Shown: in pieces, positions 8,619 through 18,339 of the stretch
How the letters are laid out: each line of letters begins with the position of its first letter
Position numbering within the stretch: position 1 is the stretch's first letter
Assembly (NCBI GenBank): GCA_033795365.1
Contig: JARYGU010000009.1
Span: 150,765 to 214,764, forward strand
Origin: JARYGU01 sp033795365
GTDB lineage: Bacteria; Pseudomonadota; Alphaproteobacteria; Rhizobiales; Rhizobiaceae
Direction of reading: 5' to 3'
Length of the DNA: 64,000 nucleotides
Position numbers and translations under genes: made by a program
Notes under the pieces: model-generated
The model's database searches: none
Told to the model about the DNA's origin: nothing
The model's input: the letters and a program-made list of their open reading frames with translations, nothing else

Positions 8619-11615
8619 ATGGCAAGGCAAGACGCCAACGAGCATTTCCAGGTAACGTCGTTCCTCGACGGTGCCAACGCAGCCTATATCGAGCAGCTCT
8701 ATGCCCGGTTCGAGGAGGATCCCTCGTCGGTTTCCGACGAGTGGAAGGCCTTTTTCAAGGCGCTCGAGGATCAGCCGGCGGATGTCGTGAAGGCGGCGAA
8801 GGGCGCATCCTGGAAGAAGCCGAACTGGCCGATCGCAGCGAATGGCGAGCTCGTTTCCGCCCTCGACGGCGACTGGGGTCTGGTCGAGAAGGCCATGGAG
8901 AAGAAGATCAAGGCGAAGGCCGAGACCGCAGCCGCCGAAACCGGCAAACCCGTGAGCCAGGAGGACGTTCATCAGTCGACGCGCGATTCCGTCCGCGCGA
9001 TCATGATGATCCGGGCCTATCGCATGCGCGGGCACCTGCATGCCAAGCTCGATCCGCTCGGGCTTGCCGCGCCGGTCGATGACTACAACGAGCTTTCGCC
9101 TTTGTCCTACGGCTTCACCGAGGCCGACTACGACCGCAGGATCTTCATCGACAACGTACTCGGTCTCGAATACGCGACCATCCGCGAGATGATCGAGATC
9201 CTCGAGCGCACCTATTGCTCGACGCTGGGCGTCGAATTCATGCATATCTCCGATCCCGAGATAAAGGGATGGATCCAGGAGCGTATCGAAGGCCCCGACA
9301 AGGGCGTCGACTTTACGCCCGAAGGCAAGAAGGCGATCCTGCAGAAGCTGATCGAGGCGGAAGGTTTCGAGCAGTTCATCGACGTCAAGTACAAGGGTAC
9401 CAAGCGCTTCGGTCTCGACGGCGGCGAGGCGCTGATCCCGGCGCTGGAACAGATCGTCAAGCGTGGTGGCCAGCTCGGCCTCAAGGAGATCGTTCTCGGC
9501 ATGGCTCACCGCGGCCGCCTGAACGTGCTGTCGCAGGTCATGGCCAAGCCTCATCGTGCGATCTTCCACGAGTTCAAGGGCGGATCTGCCGCGCCGGACG
9601 ACGTCGAAGGCTCGGGCGACGTGAAATATCACCTCGGTGCGTCCTCCGACCGCGAGTTCGACGGCAACAAGGTGCACCTTTCGCTGACGGCCAACCCGTC
9701 CCATCTCGAGATCGTCAACCCTGTCGTGATGGGCAAGGCCCGCGCGAAGCAGGACCAGATAGCGACCGTCTTCGAAGGCGACATCATTCCTCTGCGCGAG
9801 CGCGCCAAGGTGATGCCGCTGCTCCTCCATGGCGATGCCGCTTTCGCCGGTCAGGGTGTCGTGGCCGAAGTCCTCGGCCTTTCCGGCCTGCGCGGCCATC
9901 GCGTCGCCGGTACGGTTCACTTCATTATCAACAACCAGATCGGCTTCACCACGAATCCCGCCTTCTCGCGCTCCTCGCCCTATCCGTCGGATGTGGCGAA
10001 GATGATCGAGGCGCCGATCTTCCATGTGAATGGCGACGATCCGGAAGCGGTCGTCTATGCCGCGAAGATCGCGACCGAGTTCCGGATGAAGTTCCACAAG
10101 CCGGTCGTCATCGACATGTTCTGCTATCGCCGCTTCGGCCACAACGAGGGCGACGAGCCGGCGTTCACCCAGCCGAAGATGTACAAGGCGATTCGCGCCC
10201 ACAAGACGGTCGTTCAGCTCTATGGAGAGCGGCTGGTCTCCGAGGGGCTGATTTCCGAAGGCGAGCTGGAGAAGATGAAGGCCGACTGGCGTGCCAGACT
10301 CGAGCAGGAGTTCGAGGCAGGCCAGTCCTACAAGCCGAACAAGGCTGACTGGCTTGACGGGGCCTGGTCGGGTCTGCGCGCGGCCGACAATGCCGACGAG
10401 CAGCGCCGCGGCAAGACTTCCGTTCCGATGAAGCAGCTCAAGGAGATCGGGCGCAAGCTTTCGGAGATACCGGAAGGCTTCAAGGCGCACCGCACGATCC
10501 AGCGGTTCATGGACAACCGCGCCAATATGGTTTCGACCGGCGAAGGGATCGATTGGGCAATGGCCGAAGCTCTAGCCTTCGGAACGCTCTGCGTCGAAGG
10601 CACGAAGATCCGCCTCTCCGGTCAGGATTGCGAGCGCGGCACCTTCTCGCAGCGCCACACGGTGCTCTACGATCAGGAGACGGAAGAACGCTACATTCCG
10701 CTTGCGAACCTCTCGCCGACCCAGGGCCGTTACGAGGTCATCAACTCGATGCTTTCGGAAGAGGCGGTCCTCGGTTTCGAATACGGCTACTCGCTCGCCC
10801 GTCCGAATGCGCTGACGCTGTGGGAAGCGCAGTTCGGCGATTTCGCCAACGGAGCGCAGGTCGTTTTCGACCAGTTCATCTCGTCGGGCGAACGCAAGTG
10901 GCTGCGCATGTCGGGTCTCGTCTGCCTGCTGCCGCACGGTTATGAAGGGCAGGGTCCGGAGCATTCGTCCGCCCGCCTCGAACGCTGGCTGCAGATGTGC
11001 GCCGAGGATAACATGCAGGTCGCCAACGTCACGACGCCGGCGAACTATTTCCATATCCTGCGCCGTCAGGTGAAACGCGATTTCCGCAAGCCGCTGATCC
11101 TGATGACGCCGAAATCGCTGCTGCGCCACAAGCGGGCGGTTTCCTCTCTGTCCGAAATGGCCGGCGAGACCTCGTTCCACCGCCTGCTGTGGGACGATGC
11201 GGAGGTCATCAAGGACGGTCCGATCAAGCTGCAGAAGGACGCCAAGATCCGCCGCGTCGTCATGTGCACGGGCAAGGTTTATTACGACCTTCTGGAAGAG
11301 CGCGAGAAGCGCGGCATCGACGACGTCTATCTGCTCCGCCTCGAGCAGCTCTATCCGTTCCCGGCAAAGGCGCTGATCAACGAGCTCAGCCGCTTCCGCA
11401 ATGCCGAGATGGTCTGGTGCCAGGAAGAGCCGAAGAACATGGGCGCCTGGGCCTTCATCGATCCCTATCTGGAATGGGTGCTTGCCCATATCGATGCGAA
11501 GTACCAGCGCGTGCGTTACACCGGCCGTCCGGCCGCGGCATCGCCCGCGACTGGACTTATGTCGAAGCACCTGGCGCAGCTTGCCGCTTTCCTCGAGGAC
11601 GCGCTGGGGGGCTGA
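8619..11615 (+). CDS. sucA: 2-oxoglutarate dehydrogenase E1 component
   Basis: A 998-residue thiamine-diphosphate enzyme that decarboxylates 2-oxoglutarate and hands the succinyl group to the lipoyl arm of SucB. The start at 8619 (MARQDANEHFQVTSFL) precedes the conserved N-terminal segment GANAAYIEQLYARFEEDP. Family blocks include MAHRGRLNVL, FIINNQIGFTTNP, HVNGDDPEAV and RRFGHNEGDEP (thiamine-diphosphate/metal region). A frame open from 8139 reads through sucD and is not coding there. It is followed after 59 bases by sucB. Confidence 0.97.
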   Translation: MARQDANEHFQVTSFLDGANAAYIEQLYARFEEDPSSVSDEWKAFFKALEDQPADVVKAAKGASWKKPNWPIAANGELVSALDGDWGLVEKAMEKKIKAKAETAAAETGKPVSQEDVHQSTRDSVRAIMMIRAYRMRGHLHAKLDPLGLAAPVDDYNELSPLSYGFTEADYDRRIFIDNVLGLEYATIREMIEILERTYCSTLGVEFMHISDPEIKGWIQERIEGPDKGVDFTPEGKKAILQKLIEAEGFEQFIDVKYKGTKRFGLDGGEALIPALEQIVKRGGQLGLKEIVLGMAHRGRLNVLSQVMAKPHRAIFHEFKGGSAAPDDVEGSGDVKYHLGASSDREFDGNKVHLSLTANPSHLEIVNPVVMGKARAKQDQIATVFEGDIIPLRERAKVMPLLLHGDAAFAGQGVVAEVLGLSGLRGHRVAGTVHFIINNQIGFTTNPAFSRSSPYPSDVAKMIEAPIFHVNGDDPEAVVYAAKIATEFRMKFHKPVVIDMFCYRRFGHNEGDEPAFTQPKMYKAIRAHKTVVQLYGERLVSEGLISEGELEKMKADWRARLEQEFEAGQSYKPNKADWLDGAWSGLRAADNADEQRRGKTSVPMKQLKEIGRKLSEIPEGFKAHRTIQRFMDNRANMVSTGEGIDWAMAEALAFGTLCVEGTKIRLSGQDCERGTFSQRHTVLYDQETEERYIPLANLSPTQGRYEVINSMLSEEAVLGFEYGYSLARPNALTLWEAQFGDFANGAQVVFDQFISSGERKWLRMSGLVCLLPHGYEGQGPEHSSARLERWLQMCAEDNMQVANVTTPANYFHILRRQVKRDFRKPLILMTPKSLLRHKRAVSSLSEMAGETSFHRLLWDDAEVIKDGPIKLQKDAKIRRVVMCTGKVYYDLLEEREKRGIDDVYLLRLEQLYPFPAKALINELSRFRNAEMVWCQEEPKNMGAWAFIDPYLEWVLAHIDAKYQRVRYTGRPAAASPATGLMSKHLAQLAAFLEDALGG

Positions 11616-11674
11616 GGAGGCTACCCTGCGCATCGAACCCAGCGAAAACACGAACCCATAACGGAAACTAGATC

Positions 11675-12925
<1,251 letters not shown>

Positions 12926-12936
12926 GGAACCCGATC

Positions 12937-13352
12937 ATGGACGCGGCAGCAATGGCGTCGTCGCCTTTCATTACGCTTCTCGTGGGGAGCGTCGCATTGC
13001 TGCTGATCCACATCATGCTTCAGGGCATGCTGGCTACGAAGGAACTCGGGTCGGCGTGGAACGCCGGCCCGAGGGATGAAAACCTCCGGCCCCAGGGCAG
13101 GCTTGCCGGGCGTGCAGCGCGCGCGTCCGCGAACTTCCGGGAGACCTATCCTGCCTTTGTCGGCCTCGTGCTGGCGCTGGTCGTGACCGGTGATGCATCC
13201 GGATGGGGTCTCGCGGGAGCCTGGGTCTGGGTGGCTTGCCGTATCCTCTACGTACCGCTCTATCTTGCAGGCATCCCCCCTATATCCGTTCCGTCGTCTG
13301 GCTCGGTTCCTTCCTTGGTCTGGTCGCCATGGCAGTGGCCGTGTTTCTTTAG
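12937..13352 (+). pseudogene. MAPEG-domain membrane protein, frameshifted at a C run
   Basis: From the ATG at 12937 the protein reads as a small four-helix MAPEG-type membrane protein up to YVPLYLAGIP. At a run of six C (13275-13280) the frame is lost. The expected C-terminus (YIRSVVWLGSFLGLVAMAVAVFL, stop at 13350-13352) continues in another frame and is fully intact. Adding one C restores a 138-residue protein ending 9 bases before the next gene. The unshifted frame runs on to 13407 into that gene with no conserved sequence. It is either a recent pseudogene or a base-call error. MAPEG relatives act on glutathione or lipids, but the substrate here is unknown. Confidence 0.8.
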
Positions 13353-13361
13353 GAGGCAGGC

Positions 13362-13784
13362 ATGGCATTCACCAACGTTCCCCCGCTCCAGCCGCATATC
13401 TGCGTGAAAGGCGGTCTCGAGGCGATTGCCTTCTATGAACGGGCACTCGGCGCGGAAAACACGTTCCACCAGCTTGCCGAGGACGGCAAGCGCGTCATGC
13501 ACGCCAACCTTGCCATCTATGGCGGCGAGGTGATGCTGCACGACGAGTTTCCGGAATTCGAAATGTCCGTCAGTGCGCCGACGACCATCGGCGGCACTTG
13601 CTTTGCCATCAGCATCAATCTGCCGGATCCGGCGGCCGTCGATGCGGCCTTCACCAAGGCGGTGGACGCCGGTGCACACGGCCTGATGCCGCCTTCGGAT
13701 GTCTTCTGGGGTGCGCACTACGCCCGTATCACCGATCCCTTCGGCCATGTATGGGCCTTCAACGCGCCCTTGGAGCAGAAATGA
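13362..13784 (+). CDS. VOC-superfamily protein, PhnB-like glyoxalase fold
   Basis: A 140-residue protein with the beta-alpha-beta-beta-beta repeats of the vicinal-oxygen-chelate fold. Recognisable family blocks are QPHICVKGGLEAIAFYERALGAE at the start, MHANLAIYGGEVMLHDE in the middle and YARITDPFGHVWAFN at the end. It resembles PhnB/YdcZ-like members, whose substrates are mostly unknown. It starts 9 bases after the MAPEG gene behind an AGGAGG ribosome site. Its stop overlaps the next start (ATGA), so it is translationally coupled to the LysE-type exporter. Confidence 0.85.
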   Translation: MAFTNVPPLQPHICVKGGLEAIAFYERALGAENTFHQLAEDGKRVMHANLAIYGGEVMLHDEFPEFEMSVSAPTTIGGTCFAISINLPDPAAVDAAFTKAVDAGAHGLMPPSDVFWGAHYARITDPFGHVWAFNAPLEQK

Positions 13785-14422
13785 GCGCCTATCTCTTCGA
13801 ACTCGCCTCGCTGATGGCGATCTTCTCCTTTGCCATCGTCTCGCCCGGCGCCGATCTTGCCATGGTCATGCGCCAGTCGATCGTGCATGGCCGGCGGCCG
13901 GCGATCATCACGTCCTTCGGCGTCGGCGCTGCTCTGATGTTTCACGTCAGCTATACGATCCTGGGCCTCGGGCTGATCATCTCGCAATCGATCTACCTCT
14001 TCAACATCGTCAAGTGGTGCGGCGTCGCCTATCTCATCTACATCGGTATCAAGGCGCTGAGGTCCGGCAAGGCCGATCTCGACATCGATGCGGCAAGAGG
14101 TCTGGCGATCCGGCAGAGCCAGCCGGTTCTGAAATCGTTCCTCCTCGGATTTGCCGCGAATGCGCTGAACCCGAAGCCGGTCTTCTTCTTCCTGTCGATC
14201 TTCTCCACGGTCGTCAGCGCCCATACGCCGATGATGGTGAAGTTCGGCTACGGGCTGGTGATGGCGAGTTGCCTTATCCTCTGGTTCATAGGCGTTTCCC
14301 TGTTCATGACTACACCGCGGATGCGGGCCGCGTTTGCGAAGACGAGCCGGTGGATCGATCGGGTCAGCGGCGCGGTCTTCATCGTTCTCGGCATCAAGCT
14401 CGCGACCGAGAAAGCCGGGTGA
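13781..14422 (+). CDS. LysE/RhtB-family amino-acid exporter
   Basis: A 213-residue inner-membrane protein with about six hydrophobic helices and the family signature SPGADLAMVMRQS near residues 19-31. Relatives export amino acids such as lysine, homoserine lactone or threonine. The substrate here cannot be read from sequence. The start at 13781 overlaps the preceding stop by four bases, and the longer frame from 13598 is out-of-frame reading of the VOC gene. The stop overlaps the possible GTG start of the next gene. Confidence 0.9.
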   Translation: MSAYLFELASLMAIFSFAIVSPGADLAMVMRQSIVHGRRPAIITSFGVGAALMFHVSYTILGLGLIISQSIYLFNIVKWCGVAYLIYIGIKALRSGKADLDIDAARGLAIRQSQPVLKSFLLGFAANALNPKPVFFFLSIFSTVVSAHTPMMVKFGYGLVMASCLILWFIGVSLFMTTPRMRAAFAKTSRWIDRVSGAVFIVLGIKLATEKAG

Positions 14423-14427
14423 CAGCG

Positions 14428-14937
14428 ATGGCCATCCGCCTTTCCCTTCCGATCGTTCTTCTCGCCGCCCTTGCCACGGCACCGGCGGTTTCCGCCGAAT
14501 GCCGGCAGGAGAACGCGATCTACGAAGATCGGGACAAGGCGTATGAGCTTGCCTTTGCACCGGTCGATTCGGCTGCCGCGGCAACGAGCCATCGCTTCAT
14601 GGTCAAGGTGCTGAAAACCGGACTCGCCCTCGACGGCATCGTGATGATGAGCGGTGACGAGGTGCCGCGTCCGAACGGCATGATCATGCATGACTGCCCC
14701 GAGGGGGACGCCACAGGCGAGGAGATCGCCGCCTGCACCGTCTGGGAAGGCGTCATTTATAGGCAGGATGATGCTGGCGTCATCGATATATTGCCGGGGG
14801 CGGAGAGCGCCGCCGCGCCGCAGCTTCTTTTCCCCGGGCTGGGACCTGCCGTGCGTTACTCCGCTATATGGCAAGAAGGAAAAGCGAGCGTTGCGCCTTG
14901 GGATGTCCTGACGCTGAAAGGGTGCGGCAATGAATGA
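14428..14937 (+). CDS. Hypothetical secreted protein
   Basis: A 169-residue protein that I do not recognise. Residues 1-22 (MAIRLSLPIVLLAALATAPAVSA) are a clean signal peptide with an AxA cleavage site, so it is probably periplasmic. Mature cysteines occur in ECRQEN, MHDCPEG, AACTVWE and near the C-terminus (KGCGNE), an even number that could form disulfides. GTG at 14419 is an alternative start three codons earlier. The end overlaps the next gene by 8 bases, so it belongs to the same transcript. Confidence 0.75.
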   Translation: MAIRLSLPIVLLAALATAPAVSAECRQENAIYEDRDKAYELAFAPVDSAAAATSHRFMVKVLKTGLALDGIVMMSGDEVPRPNGMIMHDCPEGDATGEEIAACTVWEGVIYRQDDAGVIDILPGAESAAAPQLLFPGLGPAVRYSAIWQEGKASVAPWDVLTLKGCGNE

Positions 14938-15685
14938 CCAACATCCCGTCCTGCTCGTGACCGGCGGCAGCCGAGGCATCGGTGCCAGCGTCTGCCGGCT
15001 TGCGGCCGCGGAAGGTTGGCAGGTCGTCGTCAACTACGCGGCCAATGCGCAGGCTGCCGAGGAGGTGGTGGAGGACATTCGGGCCGTCGGCGGATCCGCT
15101 GTCTCCGCGCAAGGGGATGTCGGGAGCGAAGTCGGCCTCGCGTCGATCTTCTCCGTGGTGGACGCGACATTCGGCCGGCTGAACGGGCTGGTCAACAATG
15201 CCGGCATCATCGGCCTGCCGCAGCGGGTCGACGAGATCTCCTCGGAGCGGTTGGAGCGGATGTTCGCCGTCAATGTCATCGGTTCGATCCGCGCGGCACA
15301 GGAAGCGGTACGGCGCATGTCCACCCGCCACGGCGGAACGGGCGGCGCGATCGTCAATCTCTCCTCGATGGCGGCACTGATCGGTGGCGCCGGTCAGTAT
15401 GTCGACTATGCGGCCAGCAAGGGTGCCATCGAAAGCTTTACGACAGGGCTCGCCCGCGAAGTCGCGGGTGAAGGCATCCGGGTCAATCTTGTGCGGCCGG
15501 GTATCATAGACACCGACATCCACGCTTCCGGCGGCCTCCCGGATCGCGCGCGCGAGCTGGCGCCCAACATCCCCATGCAACGGCCCGGCACGGCCGATGA
15601 AGTGGCGCGGGCGATCCTCTATCTTCTCTCCGATGCGGCATCCTATGTCACCGGTGCCGCCCTCAACGTCAGCGGCGGCAGATAA
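14930..15685 (+). CDS. SDR-family oxidoreductase
   Basis: A 251-residue classical short-chain dehydrogenase. The cofactor motif TGGSRGIG is at 11-18, NNAG at 89-92, the catalytic Ser near 145-146, and the YxxxK pair at Tyr160-Lys164. The C-terminal VRPGIIDTDIH and DAASYVTGAALNVSGGR are typical of 3-oxoacyl-ACP-reductase-like SDRs. The substrate is unknown. It starts inside the preceding gene and ends 26 bases before lpdA, so it is part of the sucB-lpdA transcript. Confidence 0.9.
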   Translation: MNDQHPVLLVTGGSRGIGASVCRLAAAEGWQVVVNYAANAQAAEEVVEDIRAVGGSAVSAQGDVGSEVGLASIFSVVDATFGRLNGLVNNAGIIGLPQRVDEISSERLERMFAVNVIGSIRAAQEAVRRMSTRHGGTGGAIVNLSSMAALIGGAGQYVDYAASKGAIESFTTGLAREVAGEGIRVNLVRPGIIDTDIHASGGLPDRARELAPNIPMQRPGTADEVARAILYLLSDAASYVTGAALNVSGGR

Positions 15686-15711
15686 CCGGCCGCGCAGGAA
15701 GGACTTAGTTC

Positions 15712-17118
15712 ATGGCATATGATCTTATCGTAATCGGTTCCGGCCCCGGCGGTTATGTCTGCGCGATCAAGGCGGCTCAGCTCGGTCTCACGACGGCCGT
15801 CGTGGAGAAGCGCGCCACCTATGGCGGCACCTGCCTGAACATCGGCTGCATTCCCTCCAAGGCGCTGCTGCATGCTTCCGAAGCGTATCATCATGCTTCC
15901 CACGGCATGGAGGCACTGGGTATTGAAGGCCTTCAGCCGAAGCTGAACCTTGAAAAGATGATGGCGCATAAGGACCAGACGGTGAAGTCGAATGTCGATG
16001 GTGTCGCCTTTCTCTTCAAGAAGAACAAGATCGACGGCATTCAGGGAACCGGCAGGGTTGTGGGTGCCGGCAAGGTGGCCGTCGTGAACGACAAGGGTGA
16101 GGAGCAGGTCCTCGAGACGAAGAACATCGTGATCGCCACCGGCTCCGACGTCGCCGGCATTCCGGGTGTGTCCGTCGACATAGACGAGAAGATCATCATC
16201 TCCTCGACCGGCGGCATCGCGCTGGAAAAGGTACCGGAGCATCTTGTTGTCGTCGGGGGAGGCGTAATCGGCCTGGAGCTCGGTTCCGTCTGGTCGCGTC
16301 TCGGCGCCAGGGTCACCGTCGTCGAATATCTCGACGCGATTCTCGGCGGCATGGACGGCGACGTTTCGAAGCAGTTCCAGCGTATGCTCGTGAAACAGGG
16401 GATGGAGTTCAAGCTCGGCGCCAAGGTGACGGCAGTCGAGAAGTCCGGCAGCGGTGCCAGGGTGACCTTTGAACCGGTCAAGGGTGGCGATGCGGAGACG
16501 ATCGATGCGGATGTCGTTCTGATCGCGACCGGCCGCAAGCCCTATACGGACGGACTTGGCCTCGCCGAGGCGGGTGTCGCGATGGACGAGCGCGGCCGGG
16601 TCGAGATCGACAGCCATTTCAAGACAAATGTGGACGGCATCTACGCAATCGGCGATGTCGTGCGCGGTCCGATGCTTGCCCACAAGGCAGAGGACGAAGG
16701 CGTCGCGGTCGCCGAAATCCTTGCCGGCCAGGCCGGCCATGTGAACTACGAGGTGATCCCGAGCGTCGTCTATACGCAGCCGGAGGTGGCTTCCGTCGGA
16801 AAGACCGAGGAAGAGCTGAAGGCGGCCGGCGTCGCCTACAAGGCAGGCAAGTTCCCCTTCACCGCCAACGGGCGTGCGCGCGCCATGCTCGCGACGGACG
16901 GCTTCGTGAAGGTGCTTGCCGACAAGGAGACCGATCGCGTGCTCGGCGTCCATATCGTCGGCTTCGGCGCCGGTGAGATGATCCACGAAGCGGCGGTGCT
17001 GATGGAATTCGGCGGCTCTTCGGAAGACCTCGGCCGGACCTGCCACGCTCACCCGACCATGTCCGAAGCCGTCAAGGAGGCGGCGCTCGCGACTTTCTTC
17101 AAACCGATTCATATGTGA
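15712..17118 (+). CDS. lpdA: Dihydrolipoyl dehydrogenase (E3)
   Basis: A 468-residue flavoenzyme that reoxidises the dihydrolipoyl arm of SucB and passes electrons to NAD. FAD binding GSGPGG is at residues 9-14. The redox disulfide is Cys41-Cys46 (GGTCLNIGCIPSK). The NAD fold VVGGGVIGLELGS is mid-protein. The C-terminal catalytic pair is His447-Glu452 (HAHPTMSEA). Position at the end of the suc cluster marks it as the 2-oxoglutarate dehydrogenase E3. A strong hairpin at 17127-17146 probably ends the transcript. Confidence 0.96.
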   Translation: MAYDLIVIGSGPGGYVCAIKAAQLGLTTAVVEKRATYGGTCLNIGCIPSKALLHASEAYHHASHGMEALGIEGLQPKLNLEKMMAHKDQTVKSNVDGVAFLFKKNKIDGIQGTGRVVGAGKVAVVNDKGEEQVLETKNIVIATGSDVAGIPGVSVDIDEKIIISSTGGIALEKVPEHLVVVGGGVIGLELGSVWSRLGARVTVVEYLDAILGGMDGDVSKQFQRMLVKQGMEFKLGAKVTAVEKSGSGARVTFEPVKGGDAETIDADVVLIATGRKPYTDGLGLAEAGVAMDERGRVEIDSHFKTNVDGIYAIGDVVRGPMLAHKAEDEGVAVAEILAGQAGHVNYEVIPSVVYTQPEVASVGKTEEELKAAGVAYKAGKFPFTANGRARAMLATDGFVKVLADKETDRVLGVHIVGFGAGEMIHEAAVLMEFGGSSEDLGRTCHAHPTMSEAVKEAALATFFKPIHM

Positions 17119-17126
17119 CGAGGGAG

Positions 17127-17146
17127 GCCGGCGGTCGCCCGCCGGC
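17127..17146. terminator. Hairpin terminator between convergent lpdA and TraB genes
   Basis: GCCGGCGG-TCGC-CCGCCGGC is a perfect 8-bp G+C stem with a four-base loop, 9 bases after the lpdA stop and just before the stop of the minus-strand gene. On the plus strand it is followed by GTTCCTTATT, a modest T-rich tail. It could end both convergent transcripts. Confidence 0.7.
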
Positions 17147-17151
17147 GTTCC

Positions 17152-18237
17152 TTATTGCAGGCGTGTGAGCGTGAAGCCCTTGCTGCGAAGCAGTTCGATG
17201 ACGCCCAGATCGCCCGGCAGATGCAGGGCACCGACAGCCATGAAGACGTTGCCGCTTTCAAGAATGGGGGCGGCGCGGTCGGCCATGATCTTGTTGCGGT
17301 CAAGGATGATCAACTGCTCGAAATCCGCGTAGCCTGCTTCGCCGTCCGCCGTTTCGGGCGCGGCTGCCTTCATCATCGGCATGATCATGCCGACGTCTCC
17401 CCGTAGATAGAGCTGGCTCATCGTCTCGATGACGTCTTTCAGGCCATCGCCAAGTTCGACCGTCTGGATCAATCCCTGCAACTGGGGCTCGAGCGGCAGG
17501 GAATCGAGCGCGGAGATCTGCTCCAGCAGCGTCTCAAGTCCCTTGAGCGTTTTGCCCTCGGCAACGGCGTCTTTCGCCAGTTTCTGATCCAGGAACGCCA
17601 GGCCGGCGGCCTTGCGGGTCAGTTCGCAGGCCGGGAGGGCGACGAAGCTTGCGATCATCCATGGTTTCATCCGGGCGACCGCCGCCATCGAGAGACCGCG
17701 CTGACGCAGGCCCTCTGAAAGCCTGTCGGCATCTTCCTTGTCGAGGAGATCCGGTATGGTGCGCCCGTCCATGAACATCGTCAGGTCGGGACGCGCCAAT
17801 AAGGCGGCGCTTGCCTTCTTGCCATCGACGATCTCGTCCGATTCGATTACGACGGTCGAGGCGTGAGCGAAGGCGGCATCGGCCCCTTCTGGCATGGCGA
17901 GAACGCGCGGATCGGTCACATGCATGGTGCCCAGGAGAAAGGAAGGAGGCGTGTCCTCTTTCTCGATCTTCCAGAAGATGCCCTTGCCGTTCGCAACCGC
18001 ATCGGCTTCGGCGCGCAGCTTGCTATAGGCGACAGGATCAGCCTGCGCGAGCTTGCCTAGGATATTAGTGCCCGTGCATGCAATGGGTTGCGCGGCAGCA
18101 CGCGCCGGTGAGACGCCGAACAGAACGAACAGGAAAGAAAGTGCAAGCAGGAGATGAAGCCCCGCGATCAGCCAAAGCGCGGCATCGGCTGCCACGTCGG
18201 CGAAGATCCGTCTGCTATGCTCGAAGAACCGGGGCAT
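17152..18237 (-). CDS. TraB/GumN-family protein
   Basis: A 361-residue protein of the TraB/PrgY/GumN family. An N-terminal hydrophobic segment (about residues 20-47) acts as signal peptide or anchor. The two family GxxH signatures are present: LLGTMHV in the N-terminal half and MAVGALHLPGDLG near the C-terminus. They are thought to form a metal site in a Tiki-like protease fold. The role in rhizobia is unknown. It is convergent with lpdA and lies about 100 bases downstream of xerC on the same strand. Confidence 0.87.
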   Translation of the reverse strand: MPRFFEHSRRIFADVAADAALWLIAGLHLLLALSFLFVLFGVSPARAAAQPIACTGTNILGKLAQADPVAYSKLRAEADAVANGKGIFWKIEKEDTPPSFLLGTMHVTDPRVLAMPEGADAAFAHASTVVIESDEIVDGKKASAALLARPDLTMFMDGRTIPDLLDKEDADRLSEGLRQRGLSMAAVARMKPWMIASFVALPACELTRKAAGLAFLDQKLAKDAVAEGKTLKGLETLLEQISALDSLPLEPQLQGLIQTVELGDGLKDVIETMSQLYLRGDVGMIMPMMKAAAPETADGEAGYADFEQLIILDRNKIMADRAAPILESGNVFMAVGALHLPGDLGVIELLRSKGFTLTRLQ

Positions 18238-18339
18238 GTCGCTTCCTCCAGGTAGCCAGAATTCGGGTCCTGACCCTAACCATCACGCCTTCAAAATCCA
18301 TTAATAAGGCGGTTAAAACTTGTCGCTGCGGACCTAACG

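Noticed and set aside
8364..10490. Long open frame (708 codons) antisense to sucA
   Set aside because: Shadow of a highly conserved gene. No ribosome site and no recognisable protein.
18310..18330. TTAA-N8-TTAA upstream of the TraB/GumN gene, like a CtrA box
   Set aside because: The consensus spacer is 7 bases. A+T-rich chance match.
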